NCBI RefSeq assembly: GCF_010093595.1
Contig: NW_022985440.1
Coordinates: forward strand, 27,215 to 91,214
From: Mytilinidion resinicola
Taxonomy: Eukaryota > Ascomycota > Dothideomycetes > Mytilinidiales > Mytilinidiaceae
Reading direction: 5' to 3'
DNA length: 64,000 nt
A program made the position numbers and the translations under genes. Below the pieces are notes generated by a model, which had not been told where the DNA came from, made no database searches, and worked only from the letters and a program-made list of their open reading frames with translations. Position 1 is the stretch's first letter, and every line of letters starts with the position of its first letter. Positions 22,848-34,700 of this stretch are shown piece by piece.

Positions 22848-23346
22848 AAGTACTGAGGTCATGTATATATTCGGCATAGAGTATGAAGTTAAAAGCAAGC
22901 TTTCAAAGAGACTGGTCATGCATTGAAGTATGCGATTGGACGTTCATATTGATCGTCTCTGATGATGATATCACAGGGAGCGTCTACTGGAACATAGAGA
23001 AATATCTTGGTAGTCAAACCGTTCAGTCAATCCTTCCCTCAGACCTTCGCACAACGTATCGAAGCACTCCAAGCAGTTATGAACAAGTCAACACGTTTCT
23101 TTGAGGAAGACCTTCAACTGTAGCCTGCCTGTATTTGTTACGCTCCTTTTCCTTCATATGATCCATGATTGATACTCATAGAGCGCACTGGATCCCCTAC
23201 TGGACCTTGGAACTATTGATGGCAGTCGCCGATACTCGGAGTTCCTTCTACTGTCGAGACGTCCAGTAGGGCTCAGGTTCCCACGGTACCCATTACTCAC
23301 TCCCTATATCTTCCCGCCCGCCACCTCTCCTCTTCCTTTCTCCTTC
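22848..23346. other. Intergenic region with nested inverted repeat
   Basis: Holds an 11-bp perfect inverted repeat, CCCTACTGGAC at 23195-23205 and GTCCAGTAGGG at 23261-23271, with an inner ggaac/gttcc pair. A TATAT stretch near 23305 and a pyrimidine-rich leader precede the small spliced reading frame at 23347. Otherwise no gene was seen. Confidence 0.5.
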
Positions 23347-23518
23347 ATGGGCGTCGTAAGTCACCACCACCACCCCCCATCATCATCACGACTGCTAACA
23401 TCCCCAGCGCTCCCTCACGTCTGGTCATAGGATGCCGATCGGTCGTGCCGGTGGCACGTTCCGCGTCTACCCTGGGGAATCGCGTGACAACCGCCTCTCT
23501 CTGCCTTCTGGCAGCTGA
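23347..23518 (+). CDS. Candidate spliced microprotein (39 residues)
   Basis: ATG-GGC-GTC at 23347-23355 is followed by a textbook intron (23356-23407): GTAAGT donor, CTGCTAAC branch site, CCCCAG acceptor. The second exon (23408-23518) continues in frame for 36 codons beginning RSLTSGHRMPIGRAGG and ends at TGA. Total 39 residues, basic, with no signal peptide or membrane segment. A TATA-like motif and a CT-rich leader lie upstream. The intron is far better supported than the protein; this may instead be a spliced non-coding RNA. I do not recognise a family. Confidence 0.45.
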
Positions 23519-23918
23519 GACTGCGACATTTAAGGTTCGATTCCTTTGCTCAGACCACGCACATCAGACTCACCCTCTGGTGCCTCTTGTGCAATGGTTT
23601 ATTGCGTGGTCTGGCGCTTGGTTGCGCGTTTGCTTCGGCATAAAGCAACCACCATATTTTTCATTGTACATCTCAGCTTGTCGGGGAGTATGAAGTAGAA
23701 CACCGTGTCTTTTGCTGGTAGAAATGGTTGGAGTGGTGGAGGTCAGGACGACTGGGATGATGGGATGAAAGGGTTGGACGGGTTGGATCGGTCCATACTA
23801 CGATGTAAATTTCATCAATGCATCCGTGTCTTGCCTGATGTATCATTGGTCATGCTGTTGAATCAAGAAAGGATGTTGGGTTGGCGTCGTCCATCGACGC
23901 AGCCGTAGATTTCTTGCC
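23519..23918. other. Short gene-free stretch
   Basis: Between the candidate microprotein and the 3' end of the metallo-beta-lactamase-like gene. Contains short imperfect GGTTGGA/GGATGATG runs near 23725-23790. No gene was recognised. Confidence 0.4.
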
Positions 23919-25001
23919 TCATCCCCTCTTGATGCGGAACTCCTCGCCTGCATGAAGACTAACGACGTTCGTCTGGATAGACACGCTAGGCCCCGGCAAT
24001 TTATCTCCGCCGACGAGCATCCTCTTGATTTCATCCAGGCCAAACTTCCGCATCCGGATCTGCTTTACGGACACGCCCTTGTTGATCTTGTCGGCATCGT
24101 GAGCGCTGATCCACGCCTTAGCAAGTAGGTTGCGGGCGATTTCAACACCACCAGGCGAGCCGGCTGCGATGTTACCCCCGAGGTAGATTGGGTTGGTTAC
24201 ACGGTCGAACGAGTGCATGAGGAGATCTAGTGGGAGGGCGGACTCGGAGACGAGATGGGATGATGCGTATGGCCGGATGATCTCGTAGGATACACCGTGT
24301 GGAGAGTATAAAACGGACAAGGTCTTTTCTCTGTCATTGTATGGGGATGGCACGATGGTACGAGGACCTGCTGAGATGGTTCTCGGTGAACGAGGTGATG
24401 CTGGTGGAGTCGGAGGTAGGTCCATATACGATCCTAGAGAGGCAGACAGGACACTACACGGCGGTCGATAGGTGACGCCAACCGCATTATGCAAGCCGGA
24501 TATATCCCTTCTAGCAGGCATGAACGCGACGGTAACTTCACCTGGGGAGCCTCTCGGAGAAAAGGCCGGTAGCGCCATACGAAAGATTGAAGACTGGTCT
24601 GGTTCTGAGAATCTATCCATGGAGAGCACCTGATTTGGGGCGAAATGCTGCCATCCTCGGATCTTCCTTGCAGCAGCAGGACTCGCAAGTATAGTCGACT
24701 GGCAGTTTGGCGAGAGCTGGCGGAGCGTTTCCTCGTGGCAATGATCGGGCTTATCCTGAGAGATCAAGATGATATCGGGCTCCTGATCGAGCTCCGTCAA
24801 AGATTCTATACATGGCTTGGTTATGTGCCTTGATATGGAGAACTTGGAGCTGAGGATCTTGGCTGAGCCGCACAGGAACGGGTCTATGAGCAGAGTGAAA
24901 GATCCAGGAAAGAGACCCGGGGACGAGAGCGGTGCAACAGGAGGCGAGAACGTGAGGAGGAAGCTGGTATCACCGTTCAAGGCTTTCACAGTTAACGACA
25001 T
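23919..25001 (-). CDS. Metallo-beta-lactamase-superfamily-like protein
   Basis: A single-exon frame of 360 residues from the ATG at 25001. The fold is suggested by an N-terminal strand with L-L-I-D-P-F, then ILISQDKPDHCHEETLRQL at about residues 79-96, which aligns with the metal-binding H-x-H-x-D-H loop of UlaG-like hydrolases. Here the first two histidines are missing (S-Q-D-K-P-D-H), so classic two-zinc chemistry is doubtful. A low-complexity P/S/R segment interrupts the middle (about 196-222). No targeting signal was seen. Function unknown; could be a structural or degenerate member. Confidence 0.7.
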   Translation of the reverse strand: MSLTVKALNGDTSFLLTFSPPVAPLSSPGLFPGSFTLLIDPFLCGSAKILSSKFSISRHITKPCIESLTELDQEPDIILISQDKPDHCHEETLRQLSPNCQSTILASPAAARKIRGWQHFAPNQVLSMDRFSEPDQSSIFRMALPAFSPRGSPGEVTVAFMPARRDISGLHNAVGVTYRPPCSVLSASLGSYMDLPPTPPASPRSPRTISAGPRTIVPSPYNDREKTLSVLYSPHGVSYEIIRPYASSHLVSESALPLDLLMHSFDRVTNPIYLGGNIAAGSPGGVEIARNLLAKAWISAHDADKINKGVSVKQIRMRKFGLDEIKRMLVGGDKLPGPSVSIQTNVVSLHAGEEFRIKRG

Positions 25002-26659
25002 GTCTTCTCACGCAGAGGGAGACTGGAGGAGTAGGCAACAGGCCATGAAGATAAGCGGGAGGGAAGAGAGGGGATAAGTGAAGGCAGAGGGTGGCCGGGG
25101 GCAACAAAAAGGGACACTCGAGCCTACACAGGGCTGGAGATGCAGCGTCCACTTGCCATCTGGAGCCCCGGGGATGAAGGCTTTGGGCGCCACACCGGCG
25201 GGACGGCAGCTGGAGGCGATGTGAAACGCCCGGAAGAGGGGAGTGGAAACGAGCAGCAGGGCGGCGCGAGATCAAGGTTAAAAATATGCAGCGTTCAGCA
25301 TGCTGACGAACAGACGCCTCCCGCCTTAAAGACGCCCGCCGCAGAGTCTTGGGGACGCCTTGCCGCGTCTCCGGGTTGTTTGAGTCTATCTCGACCTCCT
25401 CGCTGTCGAGTCCAGCATCGGCTTTGGAGGCACCCTCATTGAACCTCACCAAGCGGTTCACGGACTCAATGGCTGCCCCTTCTGCCGCAGTCGTGAATCG
25501 GCTGGCCAAAACAACGAAACACCTCATCCCGGCACCATATTCCACCACGATTGGCCGCATCTGCCGTGCTTTCATCATGGCCGCCTGCATGCGGCGGACA
25601 GAGGACCACGGACTGGACTACCCAGCGCCAAGTTACCCTTGTACTCCAAGCAGCTTGTTTCAACAGTCCAGCGTTCCAAGATTTGCCTCCCGAGGTACGA
25701 CTCAGCTGAACCCTCCACGCCGATGCGCAACTCAAAACTCAGCTAACATGCATTTCGTCAGCTCTGGAGCGACCCATGCACGCCATGAAAGCACAAAGTC
25801 ACCACAAACTTGCTAATGCACGCCCCTTGCGGAGCCCCTCTAACTGTGTGCCCAGGCTCAAACAAATGTTGCATCCACATTAGTTAGGACGCAGAGACGG
25901 GACAAGTGCTGACGAAGTCGGCCGGCTCACTGGACGATGGTCACTGAGAATTATCTTGACGCCCCAACACCGCATACTGCTGAGGTTTCATCTGGACATA
26001 CCTAAGTAGGCGACCTAGCTATCTGCGAGGTTCGACGGCAGAAAGTTGATCCCAACGGGTAAGGGTGTTGAAGTGTTGTGCACGGTCCAGTTTTGAGCTG
26101 TCCTACGAGTGCGAGGGAGGAATAGCAAGGCGTCCAACAAGCTTGTCTCCCAGGCGCACGGTAGCTCCGACTTTGGACGTGGCCTCGGCGGAGCCCGGAG
26201 TCCTCGAGCCTTGGTTTGCTCTTTCAAGATGCGTGCCAGGCGCATCTCGCGCTGAACCCGCGATACTGCCAGAGGGCGGCACGGATACTGTTTCAAGGCA
26301 GAAGAGTAGCCCGCGCTGAAACAGCTGCCAGGCACAGCTCGCACACAGAGCTGATGGTGTTGAGCAGGCCTGAATATGCTAATTGTCGACGGCAATTGGG
26401 CGCGCTGGAGCTTCAGCTTGAACCCCCGGTAGCAACCTACCCCACCAAGCCGTCCGCCTCTCCCCTCACCATCTGCCCACATTCCCGGCTCCTTTTGAAG
26501 CTTGAAGCTTGAAGCCTGTGCTGCACCATCCACCCTCCCTTGAGCTCCCGGAGTCCGCTCCTGCGAGCTGTGCCGTTCAATCTGCCGTCCTGCAACCATC
26601 CTCGCCTTCACACTGCATCGCCCCGCCACAGGGCCGTCCGTGCGGCAGCAAGCTTTGCT
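25002..26659. other. GC-rich divergent intergenic region
   Basis: About 1.66 kb between the divergently transcribed metallo-beta-lactamase-like and zinc-finger genes. Long frames are open here on both strands because of high GC, but they overlap one another, lack splice logic and resemble no family. It probably holds both promoters and leaders. Confidence 0.45.
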
Positions 26660-28236
26660 ATGCCGCCTCGCGCCTCCTTGACCTCCTCCTTCTCCGTGTC
26701 GGATGAGAACAACGTTGTCGTGTGTCCGCTGAAGAACCACGATGGCTCGGGTTGTAGGAAGCGCTGCACCGGCGTGAGTGCTCCCTCAAAGCTCCTCCAC
26801 TGCTTTCTGCTGTTTCGCACGTCATTGGCATTCAAGCATGACCCTTAAGCATTTGGAGTAACCAATCTGTGCCGCGCAGGAGAAACGATATCGCTCCATG
26901 CAGGAGCACATCCGCCGGGCGCATCCTGAGCACTACATCTCAAAGCTGCCGGCCACCGAGGAGAGCTTCACATTGATGGTCAACACTCCACCCTCGGAGC
27001 GACCTCCCCCCCCACCGCCAAATGCGTCGTCCGGAGGCCCGCCAGGTCCGTATTTGACCTCCTATCAACACTGCCAGACGGTTGACAAGCAAGCAAGGTT
27101 ACGCCAACGACATCAATGCCTTCTACAACGATGGCTACAGCTCCACGACGCCGCGGACCTCGGACGAGATGCGTCGAGGTTCGCTGCTACCCGCCGCGAG
27201 CGCAGCAGCAGCCCTAGCAGCACTACACACGCACCGCCCAGACTTCGATTGGGACTCCGAGCCAGTAAGAAATCTCCCAAGCACTGATTATACTCCCCTA
27301 ACTCGATTGCTGCTCTAGGACGCCTACTCTGAGCCAGAGTCGAAGGTCTATAAGCCTCGAGCGCGATTCGCTCCCGTCACACAGGAACAACACTTCAATG
27401 CTGACGAACCATACTACACTTCAGCTGCACTACAGCGCGAGTTATTGCCTTCGTCGTTAGCGCGGTCACCTCCTGGCCGCTCATCGACGCTCCCTCCTAT
27501 TCCTCGCTCTATAAAACCTAATCGGCCCCGCAAGAACTCTGTGGGGCAGAATGCTCGCAAGCCAAAGCATGAACGAACAAAATCCAAAGAGCACGCTCGA
27601 AGAATGAGCCATGATAGAAAGGCATTTTCTGCCGAACCACAAACAGCTGCAGCTATATATGGCAAGAGGTGGGAGGATCTGATCGATGCAGCAGCTTCAG
27701 CAACTGAAGAGGACAGCCGAGATCTTACACCTGTAAGTCATACATGTTTATTTGCCCGTTGAAAGCTTATATCTGACCATAATTCCCAGATACCTGGCTC
27801 GCCCCACCACTCCCCACACATGCTTAACCGAGCGTCTCTGCCTCCATTCGTTGCGTCTCAATTCCAATCATACACCGCATCTCCGTTGCAGAAGACACTG
27901 ACGCCGCCGCCACCGGAACACAATGATCTCCAACCATTCCCTTCCGTCGAATCGTCTATTGAGTCAATCCAGTCAGGGCAAAATTTCCACATGACAGCTC
28001 AGGGTCTATCAGATTCTTCCCCCATGTTCCTACAACCTGTACAAATATACTGTGCAGCTTGTCGACGACTATCCATTCTCAAGGAAAGCTATGCTTGTAC
28101 AGAATGCATATGTGGACTCTGTCAAGATTGTGTAGACGTATTAGTAAGCGCACAGAGCCGAGGACGCATTTCACGATGTCCGCAATGTGGTGCAATCGGC
28201 GGGAAGTTTAAACCGTTTCAACTCGACATAAGATGA
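26660..28236 (+). CDS. Zinc-finger protein with C-terminal RING-like Cys cluster
   Basis: Five exons (26660-26773, 26880-27045, 27098-27264, 27319-27732, 27790-28236) give 435 residues. Near the N-terminus, V-V-C-P-L-K-N-H-D-G-S-G-C-R-K-R-C and then M-Q-E-H-I-R-R-A-H-P form a C2H2-like finger split by the first intron. The middle is disordered and rich in Pro, Ser and Arg, with a basic patch around KPKHERTKSKEHARR. The last 60 residues hold paired cysteines (CAACRR, CTECICGLCQDC, CPQC), a RING-like pattern that could bind two zincs. It resembles conserved fungal proteins of unknown function; transcription factor or E3 ligase are both possible. All four introns have normal GT-AG ends and clean frame closure. 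Confidence 0.82.
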
Positions 28237-28734
28237 GTTGAAAAAGCGATTTTGGTTTGGGATACATTTATTTTGCATGCTACCTACCATCTGGCTCATG
28301 GTTGGAGTTCTGGAGTCTTTTGAATTTGGGGGATACCTTAGATCGGCTGACTGGATTCAAGTCGTCTACACAACGTGGGGGGAGAATGTTTTTTGCATAG
28401 ACCGCGGAGTTGGGTGGGAAAATGGTATTTGCTATTCTATGGATTGTATCGATGAATCTCTGACTTTGGAAGCTAGGAGACAAAAGTCTAAAAATCTGGT
28501 TGGATCACGGCTAGGAGTTGACCTCTGTAGCCAAGCACGATACACATTTATTGCTGTTATTGACAGCGATAGAGCGATCGAATCGTAAATGATTGAACGT
28601 TTCAAAATTTCGATCAATTAAATGATATCTGAATGTGCTACTCGGAACTCCGCCTGGAAGCTTTAGGAGTCTAAGAAAAATGTTCGGCACCACTCTGCCA
28701 CCAAACTACTCACCTCATTCCATTATATGGAGTC
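28237..28734. other. Convergent intergenic region
   Basis: About 500 bp, AT-rich, between the 3' ends of the zinc-finger gene (+) and the HET gene (-). No gene or repeat was seen. Confidence 0.45.
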
Positions 28735-30881
28735 TCATACGATCTTGATTGTCGCTCTTTTGGACCTTGGTAGGACTTTTCCACCGGTTTGAAACTCGTC
28801 AAACAACGTCTCCGGTTTATCCCAGCTCTCATTCTTCCACGACACAAACCCTACGCGGTGAAACTCTCCAGTATTTTCTCCCTTTTCTTGTAGTAGAAGA
28901 GTATGAATAAACTGTGTATCATAAGTCTGGCCATGTAGATGGCCTATCGCAATTACCGCAAACCACACGACCGTTCCAGGCATGGGAAGCTCAATATCCC
29001 TTGATACCGGGGTTCCGAGCGCTTCAAGGTCGGAAGTTACAGCTACGAAGCTCTTCTCCTCTTCGCTATCGAAGCGCCAGCTTGAGGTAGTCTCGCAGAG
29101 AGACGGGCATAGGGCAAGGAAGACGCGGCGGCTCTTGTCCGAATCCCGCAATCCCACCATCCCAGGTTTCATATCCACTTCTAGCGTGATGGCCCCCGAG
29201 TAGCGAGCTGCTGTGCCTGATTCTTCCACGTCCACGATAGTAGCGAGCCGGTCCGTGTGGTGTGACCAAAGCCCTGGCCACTGAATTTCTCCGTCCACGG
29301 ACGCCCAGGACCACGTTGGGGCGACTCCGGTGCGTCGTTGAACGCCCGATGTGCACCAGAGAAGGCCTTTGTACATAGAAATGGACCAGATCCCCGCAAG
29401 GCATTTGAGGTTGGAGTTCTGGGAGACGGCATCAGATACACCGCGGATGGCCACTAGCCGGTCGCTGCTGCAGGTGAGGCCTCTTTCGGTGAAGTCCTCG
29501 ACGATGCGAGACCAAGCCAAGACTAGCTCGTCCCACTCAGGTTTGCTTTCGTTTGCTGCATATAGGAGCGGCATTTCGTCGCCTTTATCTGTTGTTGGAG
29601 ACGTGATCCATCTTCTTTGAAGCGCTGCTACCTGGGCATCTATGTCCCTCGGGTCACCCTTCCACGCGGTTTGCTGTGACCTTCTTTTATTGATGAAGGT
29701 CTCTAAAGGTTCGCACAGTGGGAGTTTCTCGTAGAACCGCATGGTCTGGCACCTCCAAGATACACTATCGCTCTCGTAGGAGAGCAACCGGTTTGATAGA
29801 AGCTGTTCCTGTAACACCCAAGCACGGCTGTGAAGAGGAGTCGCTAGTACACTCATGACCCAAGTATGCGACATCTTGTCAAGGCAAACGAAGGTCGCCC
29901 CAGCTCTTTCATCGGCTAGGCCATGAGCGAGAGGAAGCTCACAGGGGCGTACGGCAAACCCATCTCGAGCAGCAAACAGCCCGGCGGCGCCGTCCTGTGC
30001 GTGAGTCGCAGCAATCGTGATTATGGCGTTTTGGTAGACACCGTGCATGAGAGCAGCTTCTCTCCCCCAATCTTCCGGATCATCCTGAATAATGCATATG
30101 GAGTCTATCCAAATATATCGGATATGTAGTTTTCGAGTGACTGAAACAGCGTCTGCAAAAGTCTTAGACATGCTAGATATCGGAATTTTCACTTTATGCT
30201 GGGCTAGATTCCCTGTCCCGGTCCTCAGGAGCTTATGCTTTCCCCAACAATGGCTCAATGCGATATATCGGCCATACTGTGGCTTACTAGGCTCGTACAG
30301 GAAGGGTTGCTGCGAGCCGTCAGGAGGGCCGACGTCTACGACCCGAGTTGGTAATGGACTCTTTCCAGATTGTGTTTTCTGACACCTGTCGTGATTTTGT
30401 AGACATTCGGTGATCCAAGCATCAACGAGCTTGAAGGTAGTGTCAGAGCCTGTGCTTGAGTTTTCTGCTTCTACACTGGAACTCAAGGCTTCTGCAACAG
30501 TTGCTAACATAGGCTGTCAGCATACCAATCTGGGAATTAGATCGTCCAATCGCAGAACTAACATGGGAGGATAGGACTTTGAACTCCGAAACGAAGCTTC
30601 TCTATCTTGACGTTTTCTTTGGCTGCTTCAGCCTTACTCTTCTTGGGTTCCAACCAAACGAGGAACTGTAGATCATCACCAGCAAACTCGACCACCACAG
30701 CTGTATCTTCCTCGCCAACGTTCTGTAGGCTCTTTCCAAGATGAGTGGTTATGATCCGACACAGATGGCACGCTGATCTCGATCCACACAGTAATGTGGT
30801 AGCGCTTTCATGTAAAACTAGTTTGACCTTTCTGGATGGCGTAAAGTTTCGGCTAAAGACTTCACAGTGTTCGCAAAGCAT
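28735..30881 (-). CDS. HET-domain protein (heterokaryon incompatibility family)
   Basis: Minus-strand exons 30881-30563 and 30503-28735 give 695 residues. HET proteins of filamentous ascomycetes trigger cell death after fusion of genetically different hyphae, and many are NLR-like partners; the specific role here is unknown. An N-terminal part has Cys/His pairs (MLCEHCEVF, CGSRSACHLC). The HET core follows: YIALSHCWG, FADAVSVTRKL, YIWIDSICIIQDD, DWGREAALMHGVYQNA and RAWVLQEQLLS, all in family order. The C-terminal half has the usual TWSWASVDG block. The intron uses GTTAGT and the acceptor ATGTTAG; the nearer CTGACAG would break the frame. No adjacent NLR, sesB or het-c-like partner was found. 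Confidence 0.9.
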
Positions 30882-31787
30882 TTCAGAAGTTTCTTATGTG
30901 AGCTGGAATCGATGGAGGACGAAGAGGCTATGCGATGTCTAAGAGATAGATATGCGGCGACAAGACGTTGAAGTTAGCTGCCTACCAGTCAGCCTTGCGT
31001 GATGTTAGCCAATCGAGGTGCATCAGGATGAACGAATCAGCGGTTTGAGACGGTTTTAGTAACGTCCGGAGGTGCTCCAGTAAGAATCTTCGGCATTCGA
31101 GGACATGCAATGTCCCTCGCGTTTTGAATTAGGCCGCTAGCCTCGACGTTATGTTTTGGTCAATTTGTAAAGTCCGGAGCTGCTGCAACGAACCCTCAGA
31201 ATCTGGACGATTTCTACCTACATCTCCAAACGCTGTGATTCAGGCTGATAGATTTGGGTAGAATCAAGACCTCACTGCCACGTCCGGGAGGGCGCCAGTA
31301 TCATTTTCAGAAATTGGGCAAGATGTAAATTGCTTCGGGGAGTAAATCAAGTTGTAAAGACATGCATTGAAGTTGCGATCGTTGTAGGGCCGGAGATTTT
31401 GAACACATACTTCTAATCTAATACGAAAGGAAAAATCTGTGGAAGATAAAGACTTGGCCTCCTGTCGAAACTCCTAATTAATTAGCTATTCAACTGAAGC
31501 CCTGGACGCAGAATTAGTATTTACCAGCTGGAAACCACACCGGAGAAGAGTTTGTTCAAGATTTAAGATCGGTAGTCTAAGCTCAGTTTAGTGCAGGGAA
31601 AGAAAGGAAATCGCAGAAAAACATTCCAGAATGCCCGTCCCGACCCCAAAGATGCTCCGACCCGACCTGACCCATCCGTCTACCCCACCCAGCCGACATC
31701 ACTCGTCAATGCGTCAAAGTTTCGTTTCCAACTCATCTCGACACCCGGCCGCTGCTTAAGATGGGTATAAGAGCTAGAAAATGCCGT
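30882..31787. other. HET upstream region with loosely repeated GTCCGG motifs
   Basis: About 0.9 kb. The string GTCCGG occurs near 31064, 31173 and 31283, spaced about 110 bp, each followed by weakly similar sequence. This may be an eroded tandem repeat or chance. No gene was recognised. Confidence 0.4.
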
Positions 31788-34700
31788 TTAGCCAAAGAAA
31801 GCTCGCACTGTCTGCTGTGTCTCTGGCGATAGGTTTGCGAGGAGCTGGTTTGCGTCCAAGCCGGCGGTTGTGACGAGTTGTTTGGCGGCGCCAACGATGC
31901 GGGTGGCTGTTTGCCCTTGCAGAGTTTCAGATTCCAGTGCTAATGCTACAAAGGTAAAGCACTTGGCTGCCTGAGCCATGACAGCAGGGTTTTGTCTACA
32001 TCACAAGTCAGTAATTTTTCTATAACTGGATTTCAAGCTAGTGACTCACTGATCGATTAGCTGGGCGAGGAAGGAGTATGCGTAGGGCGCTGCCTCTTCG
32101 TCATTTGTCACGGGGAGAGTGTCAATCCATGCAGCGACCACACCTTGCACATTCGCGACCTTCGAGCTGTTGTAGTGCAAGATCTTAGCGATACTCGCAC
32201 AGGCATTTTCTGTTGCGAAAACGTCGTCGTCCGCCCGGGCGTTGGGACGCTGCGTGACTTGGAAGAGCATTGGCAAGCTGGCGGACACGAAGTCAGACCA
32301 TGCCTCGCCTCCTTTGTGCGCCGCAACACCAATTCCATACACGGCCGCTTGCCGGTTTGCGGGGACGTCGTCTCGCATGCCATCGGCGAGAGGTTGGATG
32401 ATGTTAGAACTGTAGGTCCAGCTCTGGGGACCGCAGAACTCTAGCACATCATCGAAAATGCAAATTGCCCATTGGCGCTGAGTTGGGTCTGGGTTGACGA
32501 TAGCTTGGTTATAGTATGGAAGGAGCTTTTCCCAGTGAGGCAGGAAGTCGGTGCCTTCGTTCTTGAAGATGGTATGGAAAGCCTTGTTCATGTCCGATAG
32601 AAGATTTTGGTCGTCTTCGATTGCGAACAGGATCTCTTCGGGAGTTTCCTCCCCATCTTCGGTTTCGTCTTGCTCTTCCAGGCGTTGCTTTACACGAGTC
32701 TGGTAATCTTCCAATACTGATTTCGCAGACTCTATGAACGTTGCCATATGTTGAGAAGTTAAGCAGCCCTTGCCAATGACTTCAACGCACTCATAGAAGC
32801 ATTGATACATCTCAGCGAGTGTATCGATGGCTGGCTCCGTACTTAAGACTTCAAGCACACGGTCGACAGTCCGCTCCCAAAGCTGGCCAAGCTGCAGAGA
32901 TTGACCACCGTGGGCCTTCTTGTAAGCATTGAGGAGCTGTGGGACACACTTCGCCGATGCCACGCGGACAGGATCATGGAAGAAAAAGGCTAACCCTGGC
33001 AAGGCAATTTTGTCCATGATGTCGTTGACATAGGGCTCGAAAGCAGCCTCAAGCACTTGTGCATATATCACAATGAGCTCGATCGCCATATGCTTATCGT
33101 CCAAGGTACTAGTCTTGATACCGATGACTTTGCCCTTGAGCGGAACAAGCTCCCAGCCTTCTTCTTGCTCAACTTGCGCCACCTGCTCGTCATCGTCGAG
33201 AAGTTGGATATCTGCCTTGGCTCCAGCAAGCTCGGTCAGGGGGGGAATCACTGCTGGAAGGTATGGGAGGAAATCTTGACCGAGGACACGACACATCCTA
33301 CCCCAACAGTGGAGAAGGTAAGAGGCTTGTGGATCATCGGAGTCTTGTATGTTGTGCTGGATCGTGCCTAGGAGATTGACGAGGGCTATGGCGTCGGCGC
33401 CCATCCGCTCCTTCCCAACGGCAAGTGCAATAAGTGTAGCACACTCCATGGCTTTGGCCCTGAGCAGTCTGTATTCTTTCGATTGCTCTTCTCGCAAGAC
33501 ATTGAAAAGGAGGGGCATTAATGTGTCGTAGTACTTCGAAAAGGCGGCCTCAGCAGAATCAGCAACTGTAGCAATTGTTGATAGTGCTTGTTCTTGAACG
33601 AAACGTTTCGGGCTCTGGAGGAGCATGAGGAGATGGCTGAGAAGCTGATCCAGATATGGCTCGAGAACTGTCTTTTCGGCTTCTTCGCAGAAGTTGACGA
33701 GAGCGGCCGCAGCATGTGCTTGAACTCGGGGTTCCACGGACTCCAACACAGGAATGATATTCGGTAAGACAACTTGGTGATATTTCTCCTGCATAGTCCC
33801 AGCAAAATCTGTGCTCATCTGTCCGAGAGCGTTACAGCCGGCCCATCGTACTCGAGGGTGGGGGTCTCGCAGGGCAGGTAGAACAAGATCAAGCACCTTG
33901 TCTAGTTCCCCAATCATCAAGTCACGGCAGCCTTCTGATATCGCAGATATAGCCATCAGCGCTGCGTGTCGGTCCCGCCATGCTGAGGAAGTCATCATCC
34001 GAGGAAGCCAGTTGAACGTAGGAGGCAATACAGCCGAGCCGCCTAGCTTATTGGCGAGTCGATCCATACATTGCTCTCCCGCAACATGGTTCATGTCGCT
34101 CTCATCGATGTCCAGATCTTCGGAAGCGTTCCACTCCTCGGCATCGTCGTCGTCGATGCCTACATCGGTCATCAGTGACAAACATTGAGTGACCATGTCG
34201 TTGGTGTAATTTGGATCTTTGCGACACATTTGGGGGTTGTAATCGGCGAAAGTGGACATGAGTTCCAGCGCGTTTTGTCGAGGTTGATCTCCAAGGTCCT
34301 TGTCCTGAATGACGGAAATGCTAAAGGCGACGAGTGCGCTAAACATGGGCTTGAACATCTTGGGAGATACTTCTGCCAGCTCAATCAACGCAATTAGGGC
34401 CTTCGTCATCTGATCAGCATCTCCAGCTTCCTTGACTGGTGGAAGGATGTTGAGAATCTCGCCGATAAGGGGATAGTACTTTGGCTGGCTCTTCTTGGTG
34501 ATAGATCGGAAGAAGGACGCAAATGCTTCCATGGCGGCGATTTTGACCTTGAAATTATCAGCAGAACACACTCGAGGATGTCTTAGTTTCCTTACCGAAG
34601 TATCAGCGTCGTTAAAACCGGTCTTGAAAGCTGTTATCACAACATCCTCGTGCTGTTGTTCTATTATTCCTGGGGTAGTTGAGAATATTCTCCAGGCGGT

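Noticed and set aside
24970..25590. Minus-strand frame overlapping the start of the metallo-beta-lactamase-like gene
   Set aside because: It overlaps a better gene on the same strand in another frame, and its second half turns into Pro/Leu/Cys low-complexity sequence; probably leader sequence.
26015..26740. 241-codon minus-strand frame
   Set aside because: It covers the start of the zinc-finger gene on the opposite strand and reads as random GC-rich sequence.
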